A stretch of 23,857 bases of DNA from an uncultured Acidimicrobiaceae bacterium. GTDB taxonomy: Bacteria; Actinomycetota; Acidimicrobiia; Acidimicrobiales; Bog-793. The notes under the pieces are model-generated. The model made no database searches and was not told the origin of the DNA. It worked only from the letters and a program-made list of their open reading frames with translations. Every line of letters begins with the position of its first letter. The stretch's first letter is position 1. The stretch spans positions 1-23,857 of the forward strand of contig CAIVND010000097.1 in NCBI GenBank assembly GCA_903907185.1. The letters are read 5' to 3'. Shown here one piece after another: positions 1 through 6,945 of the stretch. Made by a program: the position numbers and the translations under genes.

Positions 1-1490
1 ATCCGTCGACTGATCTCGTTGGGGCCTTCACCTCGCGACTTTCCTTCGCATTGACCGGTGCACAGCGTCGGGCCCTTGATGAGATCACGGCCGATCTCGC
101 GAGCGAACTACCAATGCACCGTCTGCTCCAGGGTGACGTCGGTTCGGGCAAAACCATCGTGGCTCTCATAACACTCCTCTATGGAGTGCAGGGCGGGCAT
201 CAGGGAGCATTGATGGTCCCAACTGAGGTGCTTGCAGGGCAACACTTTGGGGTTGCCAAGCGACTGCTTGCGGGAATTATGGTCCCAGATTCGCGGTGTC
301 TGACAGGAGAGCGAGAGGTACGTATCGAACTTCTCACGAGCCAGACCAGCACAACGAGACGCAGTGAACTACATCAAGGCCTGCGTGATGGGACGGTCGA
401 TGTCGTTGTCGGTACTCACGCGCTCTTGACCGACGAGGTGCGCTTTCACTCGCTCGGTATCGTCGTCATCGATGAGCAGCATCGCTTCGGTGTGGATCAG
501 CGGGCCATCTTGCGAGAAAAGGGCTCTGGTACGGGAAACGATCGCCGCGATCCCGACCTTCTCGTGATGACGGCGACACCGATTCCCCGCACGGCAGCGA
601 TGACGGTCTACGGCGATCTCGACTACAGCGAGCTTGACGAGTTGCCACCTGGGCGCACGCCGATCCGGACCCGTTGGGTGAGTGAACCGAGTGATGAGCA
701 AAGGGTCTGGAGTCGCGTCCGGGAGGAGGTGACAAAGGGAGCGCAGGTATTTGTCGTCTGTCCACGCGTTCGGGCACAGGATGATCTCGACGAATCCGAT
801 CAGTCGGGTCTGATCTATTTGGATGACCGCGGTGATGAGCAGCCGAAGCTGTTCGGCCTCGACGAAACCGCAACGCCAACTCGGCCCGCTCGAAGTGCGA
901 TCGAGGAGGCGGAACGTTTGGCAACCACCGAACTCGTTGGTCTTCGGGTTGGCCTCTTACATGGTCAGATGCCAAGCAACGAAAAGGAATCCGTCATGGT
1001 CTCGTTTCGTGATGGTTTTCTCGACGTGCTCGTTGCAACCACGGTGATTGAGGTCGGAGTAGACGTTCCGCGTGCGACGGTGATGATTATCGAAGATGCT
1101 GATCGATTTGGCATCGCCCAGCTTCATCAGCTGCGAGGTCGCGTTGGACGCGGCGCTGGCGAGTCCGTCTGCTACCTCCTTGGCTATGACGTCTCCGAGG
1201 AGGCAGGCAAGCGTCTTGCTGCTGTTGCCGGAACGACCAATGGTTTTGAACTGGCGGAGATCGATCTTGAACTTCGTGGTGAGGGGACGGTTCTTGGAGC
1301 GCGCCAAAAGGGAAGGAACGATCTACGCCTCGCCTCGCTTAGGCGCGATCGCGAGTTAGTTCTTCTTGCGCGTTCGGTTGCCTCCCAGATGATCGATGCC
1401 GATCCAACACTCGCGAACAGCCACGCGATCCTCAATGAGCTCCTGTTGTTCATCGGCGAAGATGAGGCTCTCTACCTTGAACGGAGCTGA
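1..1490 (+). CDS. recG: ATP-dependent DNA helicase RecG (3' part, runs in from upstream)
   Basis: RecG is an SF2 helicase that remodels stalled replication forks and branched recombination intermediates. The frame is open from base 3 to the stop, so the gene begins before the window; a TTG at 51 is internal. About 495 residues remain of a family usually near 700, so the N-terminal wedge domain is missing and the two helicase lobes are present. Visible motifs are Walker A GDVGSGKT (nt 132-155), the DEQH box (nt 471-482), MTATPIPRT after it, LLHGQMP, and VLVATTVIEVGVDVP followed by QLRGRVGRG. The DEQH box and the TRG-type C-terminal lobe are typical of RecG and Mfd, and the short C-terminus favours RecG. 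It is the first visible gene of the long plus-strand run. Identity is secure; only the 5' end is unknown. Confidence 0.96.
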   Translation, partial: PSTDLVGAFTSRLSFALTGAQRRALDEITADLASELPMHRLLQGDVGSGKTIVALITLLYGVQGGHQGALMVPTEVLAGQHFGVAKRLLAGIMVPDSRCLTGEREVRIELLTSQTSTTRRSELHQGLRDGTVDVVVGTHALLTDEVRFHSLGIVVIDEQHRFGVDQRAILREKGSGTGNDRRDPDLLVMTATPIPRTAAMTVYGDLDYSELDELPPGRTPIRTRWVSEPSDEQRVWSRVREEVTKGAQVFVVCPRVRAQDDLDESDQSGLIYLDDRGDEQPKLFGLDETATPTRPARSAIEEAERLATTELVGLRVGLLHGQMPSNEKESVMVSFRDGFLDVLVATTVIEVGVDVPRATVMIIEDADRFGIAQLHQLRGRVGRGAGESVCYLLGYDVSEEAGKRLAAVAGTTNGFELAEIDLELRGEGTVLGARQKGRNDLRLASLRRDRELVLLARSVASQMIDADPTLANSHAILNELLLFIGEDEALYLERS

Positions 1491-1535
1491 CGAGGCCGCG
1501 TAGTCTCCGTGTTGGTCAATGGGTAGCGTTACCAA

Positions 1536-2126
1536 ATGCGCGTTGTTGGGGGAGAGGCTCGAGGGAGAAAGTTTCGCTCGCCCGAGCTCGAGACGGTTCG
1601 ACCAACCTCTGATCGAGTTCGCGAGGCGATGTTTGATGTGCTTGGCTCGCTCGGCGGACTCAACGGCGCGGTGGTCGTTGATCTGTTCGCGGGCTCTGGT
1701 GCACTCGGGATCGAGGCGCTATCACGAGGCGCTTCGTCAGTGACCTTCGTCGATCAGGACCAAAAGGTTTCAAAGGTGATCAAGGACAATCTTGTCGCCG
1801 TGAAGCTTGCTGATCATGGCAAAGTTGAGGTCGTCGTGAGCGATGCAATCGCCTACTGTCGCACGCGCGCAACATTGGACAGTGAGCCGATCGACATCAC
1901 TTTCTGTGATCCTCCCTACTCATACAACAATTGGCCAAAGCTCCTTGGGATTGTCCCGGGGTCATTGTTGGTCCTCGAGAGCTCAACAACGATCGAACTT
2001 CCCCCACATCTCGATCTCCACCGTGTCTACAAATACGGCGGTACGCTCGTGACTGTGGCACAACGTCGACGAGACCATGATGAGAGCGCCGTTGCCTCTC
2101 AGGACCAAGAAAATGACAACCGATGA
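1536..2126 (+). CDS. rsmD: 16S rRNA (guanine(966)-N2)-methyltransferase RsmD
   Basis: This is an S-adenosylmethionine-dependent methyltransferase expected to modify G966 of 16S rRNA in the small ribosomal subunit. At 196 residues it has the usual family length. The opening MRVVGGEARG, the SAM-binding DLFAGSG at residues 49-55, and the catalytic DPPY at residues 125-128 are all visible. The family's usual N-terminal segment RPTSDRVREAMF is also present. It starts at an ATG 45 nt after recG and its stop overlaps the coaD start by 4 nt (ATGA), an arrangement that suggests coupled translation. rsmD-coaD pairs are common across bacteria. The C-terminal twenty residues are polar and poorly conserved. 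Confidence 0.95.
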   Translation: MRVVGGEARGRKFRSPELETVRPTSDRVREAMFDVLGSLGGLNGAVVVDLFAGSGALGIEALSRGASSVTFVDQDQKVSKVIKDNLVAVKLADHGKVEVVVSDAIAYCRTRATLDSEPIDITFCDPPYSYNNWPKLLGIVPGSLLVLESSTTIELPPHLDLHRVYKYGGTLVTVAQRRRDHDESAVASQDQENDNR

Positions 2127-2602
2127 CCTCAGCCATCTTTCCCGGTTCATTTGATCCACTGCACAATGGACACGTCGAGGTCGTCGAGCGTGCTCACAAA
2201 CTCTTTGACCGGGTCATCATCGCGGTTCTGCGCAATACACAAAAGGGCGATCCACTCTTTGCGAGCGAACAGCGTGAGGCACTCATCCGTGAATGTTTTG
2301 TACATCTGCCCAATGTGGAGGTCGTAACGATGTCCACTCTTGTTGTTGAGGTCGCCAAGATCGTTAACGCGGACGTGATTATCCGAGGACTCCGAGCTGT
2401 CTCTGATTTTGAGAACGAGCTTCAGATGGCACAGATGAATCAACAGTTATCAGGGATTGAGACGCTCTTCATTCCAACCGGCTCCACGCATTCGTTCATT
2501 AGCTCGAGGCTGATCCGTGAGATTGCCTCGTTCGGCGGCAGTGTTGGACCGTTTGTGCCGGACCCGGTCCTACGAGAGATGGAGGGTCGATTCCATGACT
2601 GA
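2123..2602 (+). CDS. coaD: Phosphopantetheine adenylyltransferase CoaD
   Basis: CoaD joins ATP and 4'-phosphopantetheine to form dephospho-CoA, the penultimate step of coenzyme A synthesis, in the cytoplasm. The 159 residues match the family length. The nucleotidyltransferase signature GSFDPLHNGH is at residues 8-17, RGLRAVSDFENE at 88-99, and the ISSRLIRE motif at 126-133. The ATG start overlaps the rsmD stop as ATGA. The 3' end overlaps the start of the next gene by 8 nt. CoA made here supplies the prosthetic group for the acyl carrier protein encoded about 2.4 kb downstream. Confidence 0.97.
   Translation: MTSAIFPGSFDPLHNGHVEVVERAHKLFDRVIIAVLRNTQKGDPLFASEQREALIRECFVHLPNVEVVTMSTLVVEVAKIVNADVIIRGLRAVSDFENELQMAQMNQQLSGIETLFIPTGSTHSFISSRLIREIASFGGSVGPFVPDPVLREMEGRFHD
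2581..2585 (+). promoter_or_regulatory. Ribosome binding site deciding the start of the SepIVA-like gene
   Basis: GGAGG lies inside the 3' end of coaD, 9 nt before ATG 2595. The frame is open back to 2517, but this strong site supports 2595 as the true start. Confidence 0.7.
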
Positions 2603-3170
2603 TTTCTACCAACAGGGAGTCCAACCAGGTGAGTCGGTCGACTTCGCCCTTCTGCTTGACGAACTACTGAACATCATTGAAACCGCGAAATCGATGCCGC
2701 TCTCATCCTCGGTGTTGGTTAGCCGGGATGAGGTCACCAACATCCTGCTTCACGCTCGCGATGCGCTGCCGGTCGAGCTCGATCGGGCGCGACGTCTCAT
2801 GCTCGATCGAAACGAACTCATCATCCAGGCGGAGCGAGAGGCGAATGCCCTCATTGACGAGGCTCGATCCCAGGCGGCACACCTCGTGCAGCGCACCGAG
2901 GTAGTTCGCCAAGCGAACACCCACGCGGAGCGAATTGTCGCCGATGCTCAGTCAGCTGCCATCTCACTTCGACGCGAAGCCGAGGACTTTATCGATAAGA
3001 AGTTGGCTGCCGCCGAGATCGTCATCGATCGTGTGGCGAGGACACTGCAGGCAGGGCGGGAGAAGCTCCACCCAAATCTTGCGGCGGCGGAACCGAGCGA
3101 AGACGAGGCCGTTTTGGGCGAGGATCAGGGTCAGAGTGCTCCTGATCTGTTCGACCAAGACTTTGCCTAA
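2595..3170 (+). CDS. DivIVA/SepIVA-like coiled-coil protein
   Basis: A predicted 191-residue cytoplasmic protein. Residues 12-60 are a short helical region, and residues 72-160 are rich in Ala, Glu, Arg and Gln with a heptad-like pattern, so a long coiled coil is likely. The tail (165-191) is acidic and probably disordered. No signal peptide or membrane segment is seen. In Mycobacterium tuberculosis a DivIVA-domain protein (SepIVA, Rv2927c) lies just beside the DUF177 gene and rnc, and this gene holds the same position, so a role in septum or envelope organisation is inferred from context and shape. The start at ATG 2595 is supported by GGAGG nine bases upstream and overlaps coaD by 8 nt. An ATP synthase b-subunit-like annotation would be a coiled-coil artefact. 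Confidence 0.72.
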   Translation: MTDFYQQGVQPGESVDFALLLDELLNIIETAKSMPLSSSVLVSRDEVTNILLHARDALPVELDRARRLMLDRNELIIQAEREANALIDEARSQAAHLVQRTEVVRQANTHAERIVADAQSAAISLRREAEDFIDKKLAAAEIVIDRVARTLQAGREKLHPNLAAAEPSEDEAVLGEDQGQSAPDLFDQDFA

Positions 3171-3204
3171 GACCGTCCGCTCGCCATTTAAGGGTCGATG
3201 AGCG

Positions 3205-3786
3205 GTGCGGAAGGCAACGGGTAGGGCGCCCCGTACCCATGACGACGCTGCGGAGTTCAGTGTCTCAATCGCCCAGATTGCCAAAGCTCCCGGTTCGCGA
3301 CGGCACATCCACTTCTTTGGAGAATTAGATGGTCTTGAGGTCTCGGGCTCCCGGGTACCCGTTGGTGATCAGATCGAGGTTGATGTCGTCCTTGAGAGCG
3401 TAAGTGGGGGAATTTTGGTGACCGGGACGGTCAAAACCCGCTACGAGGGCATCTGCCGGCGCTGTCTTGAACCTGCCGGCCATGAGCTTTTGCTCCACCT
3501 CCAAGAGCTCTGCACGGAGAATCCCACCGATGAGGAGACCTACCCCCTTGGGCACGATCTTTTGGACCTCGCGCCGATGGTCCACGATGCGTGTATTCTT
3601 TCCCTACCACTTGCTCCCCTTTGTGATGAAGGGTGCCAGGGAATTTGCTCCGTTTGCGGGGCGAACCGCAACTTTGAACAGTGTCGGTGCGAGGTCGAGC
3701 GTGATCCACGCTGGAGTGCGCTCAATCTGTTGTATGGAGGCGGGACGACAGGGCGAGAAGATGACACGCCCGTGACCAACGAGTAG
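3205..3786 (+). CDS. DUF177 (YceD-family) metal-binding protein
   Basis: A 193-residue protein of the YceD/DUF177 family, which in many bacteria is encoded immediately before rpmF, as it is here (5 nt gap). Its function is not settled; links to rRNA or ribosome maturation have been proposed. Cysteine pairs are visible: CRRC at residues 84-87, then C140, C144, C148, C151, C160 and C162 in a CxxxC...CxxC...CxC arrangement that probably binds zinc. The Asp/Glu-rich stretch between the cysteine groups is usual for the family. The start is GTG 3205; an in-frame stop at 3199 prevents any earlier start. AGGG at 3191 is a plausible ribosome binding site. Confidence 0.85.
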   Translation: MRKATGRAPRTHDDAAEFSVSIAQIAKAPGSRRHIHFFGELDGLEVSGSRVPVGDQIEVDVVLESVSGGILVTGTVKTRYEGICRRCLEPAGHELLLHLQELCTENPTDEETYPLGHDLLDLAPMVHDACILSLPLAPLCDEGCQGICSVCGANRNFEQCRCEVERDPRWSALNLLYGGGTTGREDDTPVTNE

Positions 3787-3791
3787 GACAC

Positions 3792-3971
3792 ATGGCCGTA
3801 CCAAAGAAGAAGACCTCAAAATCGAAGAGTCGCAGTCGACGCGCATCGGCGTGGCGTTTGACGTTGCCCGCTCAGAGTCGCTGCCCACAGTGTCAACACG
3901 CGAAGCTTCCACACACGGTGTGCAGTAGCTGCGGTTGGTACAAGGGTCGCCAGGCGATCGAGGTCGACTGA
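3792..3971 (+). CDS. rpmF: 50S ribosomal protein L32
   Basis: A 59-residue basic ribosomal protein of the large subunit. It starts MAVPKKKTSKSKSRSRR, which is characteristic of bacterial L32, and ends with a zinc ribbon formed by C31, C34, C44 and C47 (CPQC, nine residues, CSSC). All four cysteines are present, so this is the zinc-binding form and not the cysteine-less form that some bacteria make during zinc starvation. The gene follows the DUF177 gene by 5 nt and overlaps or abuts plsX. The order DUF177-rpmF-plsX-acpP is widely conserved. Confidence 0.96.
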   Translation: MAVPKKKTSKSKSRSRRASAWRLTLPAQSRCPQCQHAKLPHTVCSSCGWYKGRQAIEVD

Positions 3972-4960
3972 CTCTCCCAATTGCAGTCGACGCCATGGGG
4001 GGCGATAAAGCTCCCCGTGAGATCGTAGAGGGAGCGATCCGGGCTCACGAGGAACTCAAAATTGACGTTCTCCTCGTCGGTCCAGATGACGGATCCCTCG
4101 GTGACACCAAGGGGATCAAGGTTCTGCATGCTGGCGAGGTCATCGCCATGGATGATGATCCGGCGCGAGCGGTCCGTACGAAAAAGGACTCCTCCCTTGT
4201 TCGCTGCGCTGAGGCAGTTCGCGATGGACAGGCATCAGCGATGGTAAGTGCGGGCAATACCGGTGCAGCAATGGCAAGTGCACTTTTGCGGATGGGCAGG
4301 ATCTCGGGCGTCTCTCGACCGGCTATTGCGACGCCCCTTCCCGTTCTTGGAGCAAACCCATCGATTTTGATCGACGCTGGTGCAAATGCAGAGTGCACAC
4401 CGGAGTGGCTCTTGCAGTTCGCTCAGATGGCGAGTGCCTACGTGCGTGCGCGCTACGGCAGGTCGAATCCAACCGTGGCGCTGCTATCGATCGGCGAGGA
4501 GCCAACAAAGGGAAATGCGTTGGTGAAATCTGCGCACGAGCTGTTCGCCTCGGTTGAGACACTGAACTTCGTCGGCAACGTTGAGGGACGGGATCTGTTG
4601 ATCGGCAAGGCGGACATTATCGTCACCGATGGCTTCACCGGCAATGTCGCTCTCAAATCTCTTGAGGGAGCGGCCGGCCTGTTCAACTCGATTCTTCGCG
4701 GGGCGGTCAACACCTCAAATAAGACGCGCCTCGCTGGGCTCATGCTTCGTCGTGCCCTTGCGCCCTATATGCGCGTTGTAGACCCCGAGACCACCGGGGG
4801 TGCGATGCTCCTTGGCGTTGAAGGGGTCTGCATCATCAGCCATGGAAGTTCCTCAGCTCGAGCCATAAGAAATGCCATCAAGACCGCACATGAGATGGTG
4901 AACCAGGATCTCGTGGAACGCGTTCGCGAGGCGATCGGCGACGCGAAGTCCACCGGATAG
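3935..4960 (+). CDS. plsX: Phosphate acyltransferase PlsX
   Basis: PlsX converts acyl-ACP and phosphate to acyl-phosphate, which PlsY uses to start phospholipid synthesis at the membrane. Family sequence is clear: IAVDAMGGDKAPREIVEGA near the start, AGNTGA and RPAIATPLP in the first half, and IVTDGFTGNVALK in the second half. As drawn from TTG 3935 it has 341 residues. The usual N-terminus is MxIAVDAMGGD, so the true start may instead be CTG 3968, which overlaps the rpmF stop as CTGA and gives 330 residues. The internal ATG at 3995 lies inside the conserved block and is too late. No in-frame ATG or GTG initiator exists upstream of the block after the stop at 3926. Confidence 0.93.
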   Translation: MVQGSPGDRGRLTLPIAVDAMGGDKAPREIVEGAIRAHEELKIDVLLVGPDDGSLGDTKGIKVLHAGEVIAMDDDPARAVRTKKDSSLVRCAEAVRDGQASAMVSAGNTGAAMASALLRMGRISGVSRPAIATPLPVLGANPSILIDAGANAECTPEWLLQFAQMASAYVRARYGRSNPTVALLSIGEEPTKGNALVKSAHELFASVETLNFVGNVEGRDLLIGKADIIVTDGFTGNVALKSLEGAAGLFNSILRGAVNTSNKTRLAGLMLRRALAPYMRVVDPETTGGAMLLGVEGVCIISHGSSSARAIRNAIKTAHEMVNQDLVERVREAIGDAKSTG

Positions 4961-5018
4961 CCGCTTCTGGGGTCCGGCTAGGGGACTAATGCTGGCAACT
5001 AACATTGACGCCGGATAG
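4953..5018 (+). repeat. Three direct copies of CCGG(A/C)TAG around the plsX-acpP gap
   Basis: CCGGATAG occurs at 4953-4960 (ending on the plsX stop codon) and at 5011-5018. CCGGCTAG lies between them at 4974-4981. The outer copies share further bases (CCGGATAG, one base, CG, then TTC within three bases). All copies have the same orientation and lie upstream of acpP. They could be operator half-sites or chance; no known fatty-acid regulator consensus was recognised. Confidence 0.4.
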
Positions 5019-5030
5019 TCGTTCGCTACG

Positions 5031-5035
5031 AGGAG
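5031..5035 (+). promoter_or_regulatory. Ribosome binding site of acpP
   Basis: AGGAG is 5 nt before ATG 5041 and 2 nt before ATG 5038. Spacing favours 5041. It is one of the clearest sites in the window, as expected for a highly expressed acyl carrier protein. Confidence 0.65.
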
Positions 5036-5040
5036 AGATG

Positions 5041-5313
5041 ATGTCGGTATCGATGACCACTGAAGAGGTGTTCGACCTCGTCCGTCACCAACTCTCTGAG
5101 ATTATGGAGATCGATCCGGTTGTGATTACTCCAGATGCCTCGTTCACCGATGATCTGAATGCCGATTCGCTTGCGCTGATCGAACTTGTTGAGGCGTTAG
5201 AGGAGGCGTTGAAAGATCGTGTTCCAGGGTTTCGTATCGACGATGACGACCTCGAGCATCTCCTCACTGTTGGTGACGCAGTTGTCTACATCACCGATCG
5301 AACCAGCAGCTGA
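5041..5313 (+). CDS. acpP: Acyl carrier protein
   Basis: A 90-residue acidic protein that carries growing acyl chains in type II fatty acid synthesis. The attachment site is the DSL motif in NADSLALIELV, with Ser43 as the likely 4'-phosphopantetheine site. Flanking acidic helices (EALEEAL, DDDDLEHLLTVGDAV) are typical of ACP. The start is set by AGGAG at 5031; ATG 5038 or ATG 5053 are alternatives, and an open frame back to 5005 is not needed. It follows plsX, which uses acyl-ACP, and precedes rnc, an order common in bacteria. The stop lies 7 nt before the preferred rnc start. Confidence 0.95.
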   Translation: MSVSMTTEEVFDLVRHQLSEIMEIDPVVITPDASFTDDLNADSLALIELVEALEEALKDRVPGFRIDDDDLEHLLTVGDAVVYITDRTSS

Positions 5314-5320
5314 GTCGTCT

Positions 5321-6031
5321 TTGGCCACCGTTGGTAGTGCCGGCGCCTCCGGATTCGATCTGCTTGTTGCTCGGGTAGCACCGTTTATCACCGACGTCGA
5401 ATTCCTTACGCTTGCGATGACCCATCGCTCGTTCTGCGCGGAAAATCCGGGGAGAGGTTCAAACGAACGTCTCGAGTTTCTCGGCGACTCCGTGCTTGGC
5501 CTTGTTGTCACTGATGAGCTGTATCGGCGTTTTCCCGAACTTCCCGAGGGTGATCTTGCACGAATTCGCTCGGATGTCGTGAGTTCGGTTGCGCTCGCAC
5601 CACTTGCTCGCGAGATTGGACTTGGAGAGGCGCTCTTTCTTGGCAAGGGGGAGGACAACTCCGGCGGGCGGTTGAAACCCTCGTTGCTTGCTGACGCTCT
5701 TGAGGCACTGATTGGGGCGATCTACTTGAGTTCAGGTACCGAGGTCGCGACCGAATTCGTACGCACAATTACGGCAGGCTCTGTAGAAGAGGTCTCGCAG
5801 CGCAGCGCCTATGGTGACGCGAAAAATCGCCTTCAGGAGCTTGGTGTGAAACGGGGTCTTCCTCGACTCGACTATCTCGTCAAAGAGCTCGGCCCCGATC
5901 ACAAGAAACGTTTTGTTGCCACGGTGACCTTTGAGAGCCTTGAGGGACGTGGCGAGGGACAATCAAAGAAGGAGGCCGAACGACAGGCGGCACTTGCGGT
6001 CCTTGCGCTGTTGACTGATCCGAGTGCCTGA
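5321..6031 (+). CDS. rnc: Ribonuclease III
   Basis: RNase III cuts double-stranded RNA, including the rRNA precursor. From TTG 5321 the protein has 236 residues, the usual length. The catalytic signature NERLEFLGDS is at residues 48-57 with E52 and D56, and the second acidic pair D125 and E128 is in LLADALEALIGA. A double-stranded RNA-binding domain covers about residues 166-231, including KKEAERQAA. The frame is open back to 5219, but that start would overlap acpP by 95 nt and add a non-conserved tail, so 5321 is preferred; other TTG or GTG codons in between remain possible. The 3' end overlaps mutM by 8 nt. Confidence 0.94.
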   Translation: MATVGSAGASGFDLLVARVAPFITDVEFLTLAMTHRSFCAENPGRGSNERLEFLGDSVLGLVVTDELYRRFPELPEGDLARIRSDVVSSVALAPLAREIGLGEALFLGKGEDNSGGRLKPSLLADALEALIGAIYLSSGTEVATEFVRTITAGSVEEVSQRSAYGDAKNRLQELGVKRGLPRLDYLVKELGPDHKKRFVATVTFESLEGRGEGQSKKEAERQAALAVLALLTDPSA

Positions 6032-6869
6032 ACTTCCTGAGGTTGAGACTGTCCGGCGCCAACTCGCACAGTGGATGGTCGGTAGGCGAGTGGAGAGGGT
6101 GACTGTTACGGGCAGGCGATCGGTGCGTCGCCAACCCCTTGAGGAGTTCATCGCCCGCCTGACCAACCGCACCGTGGTTGACGTACGCCGCTGGGGAAAG
6201 TTTCTCCTCATCGATCTCGATGACAGCGAGGTGCTCGTGATCCATCTCCGCATGAGCGGACAGCTGCGTTATGAGCCAGATCCTGGCGTTGAAGTCGAAC
6301 GCCACACGCATGTCATCCTCGCACTTGGACCTGAGCCGGAGATAGTCGAACTTCGCTTCGTCGATCCTCGGACCTTTGGCGAGATGTTCATTTCAGAGGG
6401 CTGTGACGCTCGCGGGGTACCCGTCGAGCTTGCCCACCTTGGGCGTGATCCCATCAATGAGCAGTTCACGGAGCCTGATCTTGAACAGCTAAGTCGGGGT
6501 CGTCGGGTGGCGATCAAGACACTCCTGCTCGATCAATCCAAGATCGTGGGCATTGGCAATATCTATGGTGACGAGATCTGTGCTTTGGCCCGAGTCCGTC
6601 CAACACGCCGGGCAGAGAGCTTGACCAAGCCACAACGTCGACGGATCGTTGCGGCCACCCTCGAGATCTTGAACGAGGCGATCGAAGAACGAGGGTCGTC
6701 GCTGAAAGACCAGCGATATCGCGATCTCTTTGGTGGCCTCGGCACCTATCAGAACCACCATCGGGTATACGGCCGTGCCGGGCTTGCCTGTGAACAGTGT
6801 GGAGCGCAGGTCAAGCGGACCGTCATCGGTGGTCGATCGGCTCATTTCTGTCCAACCTGTCAACGTTGA
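6024..6869 (+). CDS. mutM: Formamidopyrimidine-DNA glycosylase (8-oxoguanine glycosylase)
   Basis: A bifunctional base-excision repair enzyme that removes oxidised purines and cleaves the DNA backbone. The mature N-terminus PELPEVE includes the catalytic Pro2 and Glu3, and Lys59 is in WGKFLL. The helix-two-turn-helix region contains GIGNIYGDE. The C-terminal zinc finger has C256, C259, C276 and C279, with Arg271 between them. All key residues are present, and 281 residues is the normal length. The start is GTG 6024, which is fixed by the required Pro-Glu after the initiator; it overlaps rnc by 8 nt. The rnc-mutM-smc order is typical of Actinomycetota. Confidence 0.96.
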   Translation: MPELPEVETVRRQLAQWMVGRRVERVTVTGRRSVRRQPLEEFIARLTNRTVVDVRRWGKFLLIDLDDSEVLVIHLRMSGQLRYEPDPGVEVERHTHVILALGPEPEIVELRFVDPRTFGEMFISEGCDARGVPVELAHLGRDPINEQFTEPDLEQLSRGRRVAIKTLLLDQSKIVGIGNIYGDEICALARVRPTRRAESLTKPQRRRIVAATLEILNEAIEERGSSLKDQRYRDLFGGLGTYQNHHRVYGRAGLACEQCGAQVKRTVIGGRSAHFCPTCQR

Positions 6870-6945
6870 GCTCGCGAAAGATTTTCTCCTCAATGCATCG
6901 ATCCCTCAGAATTGTCCGAGGTTTGGCGGGTAACGTGAAAACGCT

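Noticed and set aside
466..975. 169-residue minus-strand open frame inside recG
   Set aside because: Arg/Pro/Ser-rich shadow with no motif; recG is continuous on the other strand.
4961..5037. FapR- or FasR-like operator before acpP
   Set aside because: The repeats do not match the palindromic FapR consensus, and no FapR-type gene is present.
5219..5320. Upstream extension of rnc
   Set aside because: It overlaps acpP by 95 nt and encodes a non-conserved tail; TTG 5321 gives the normal RNase III length.
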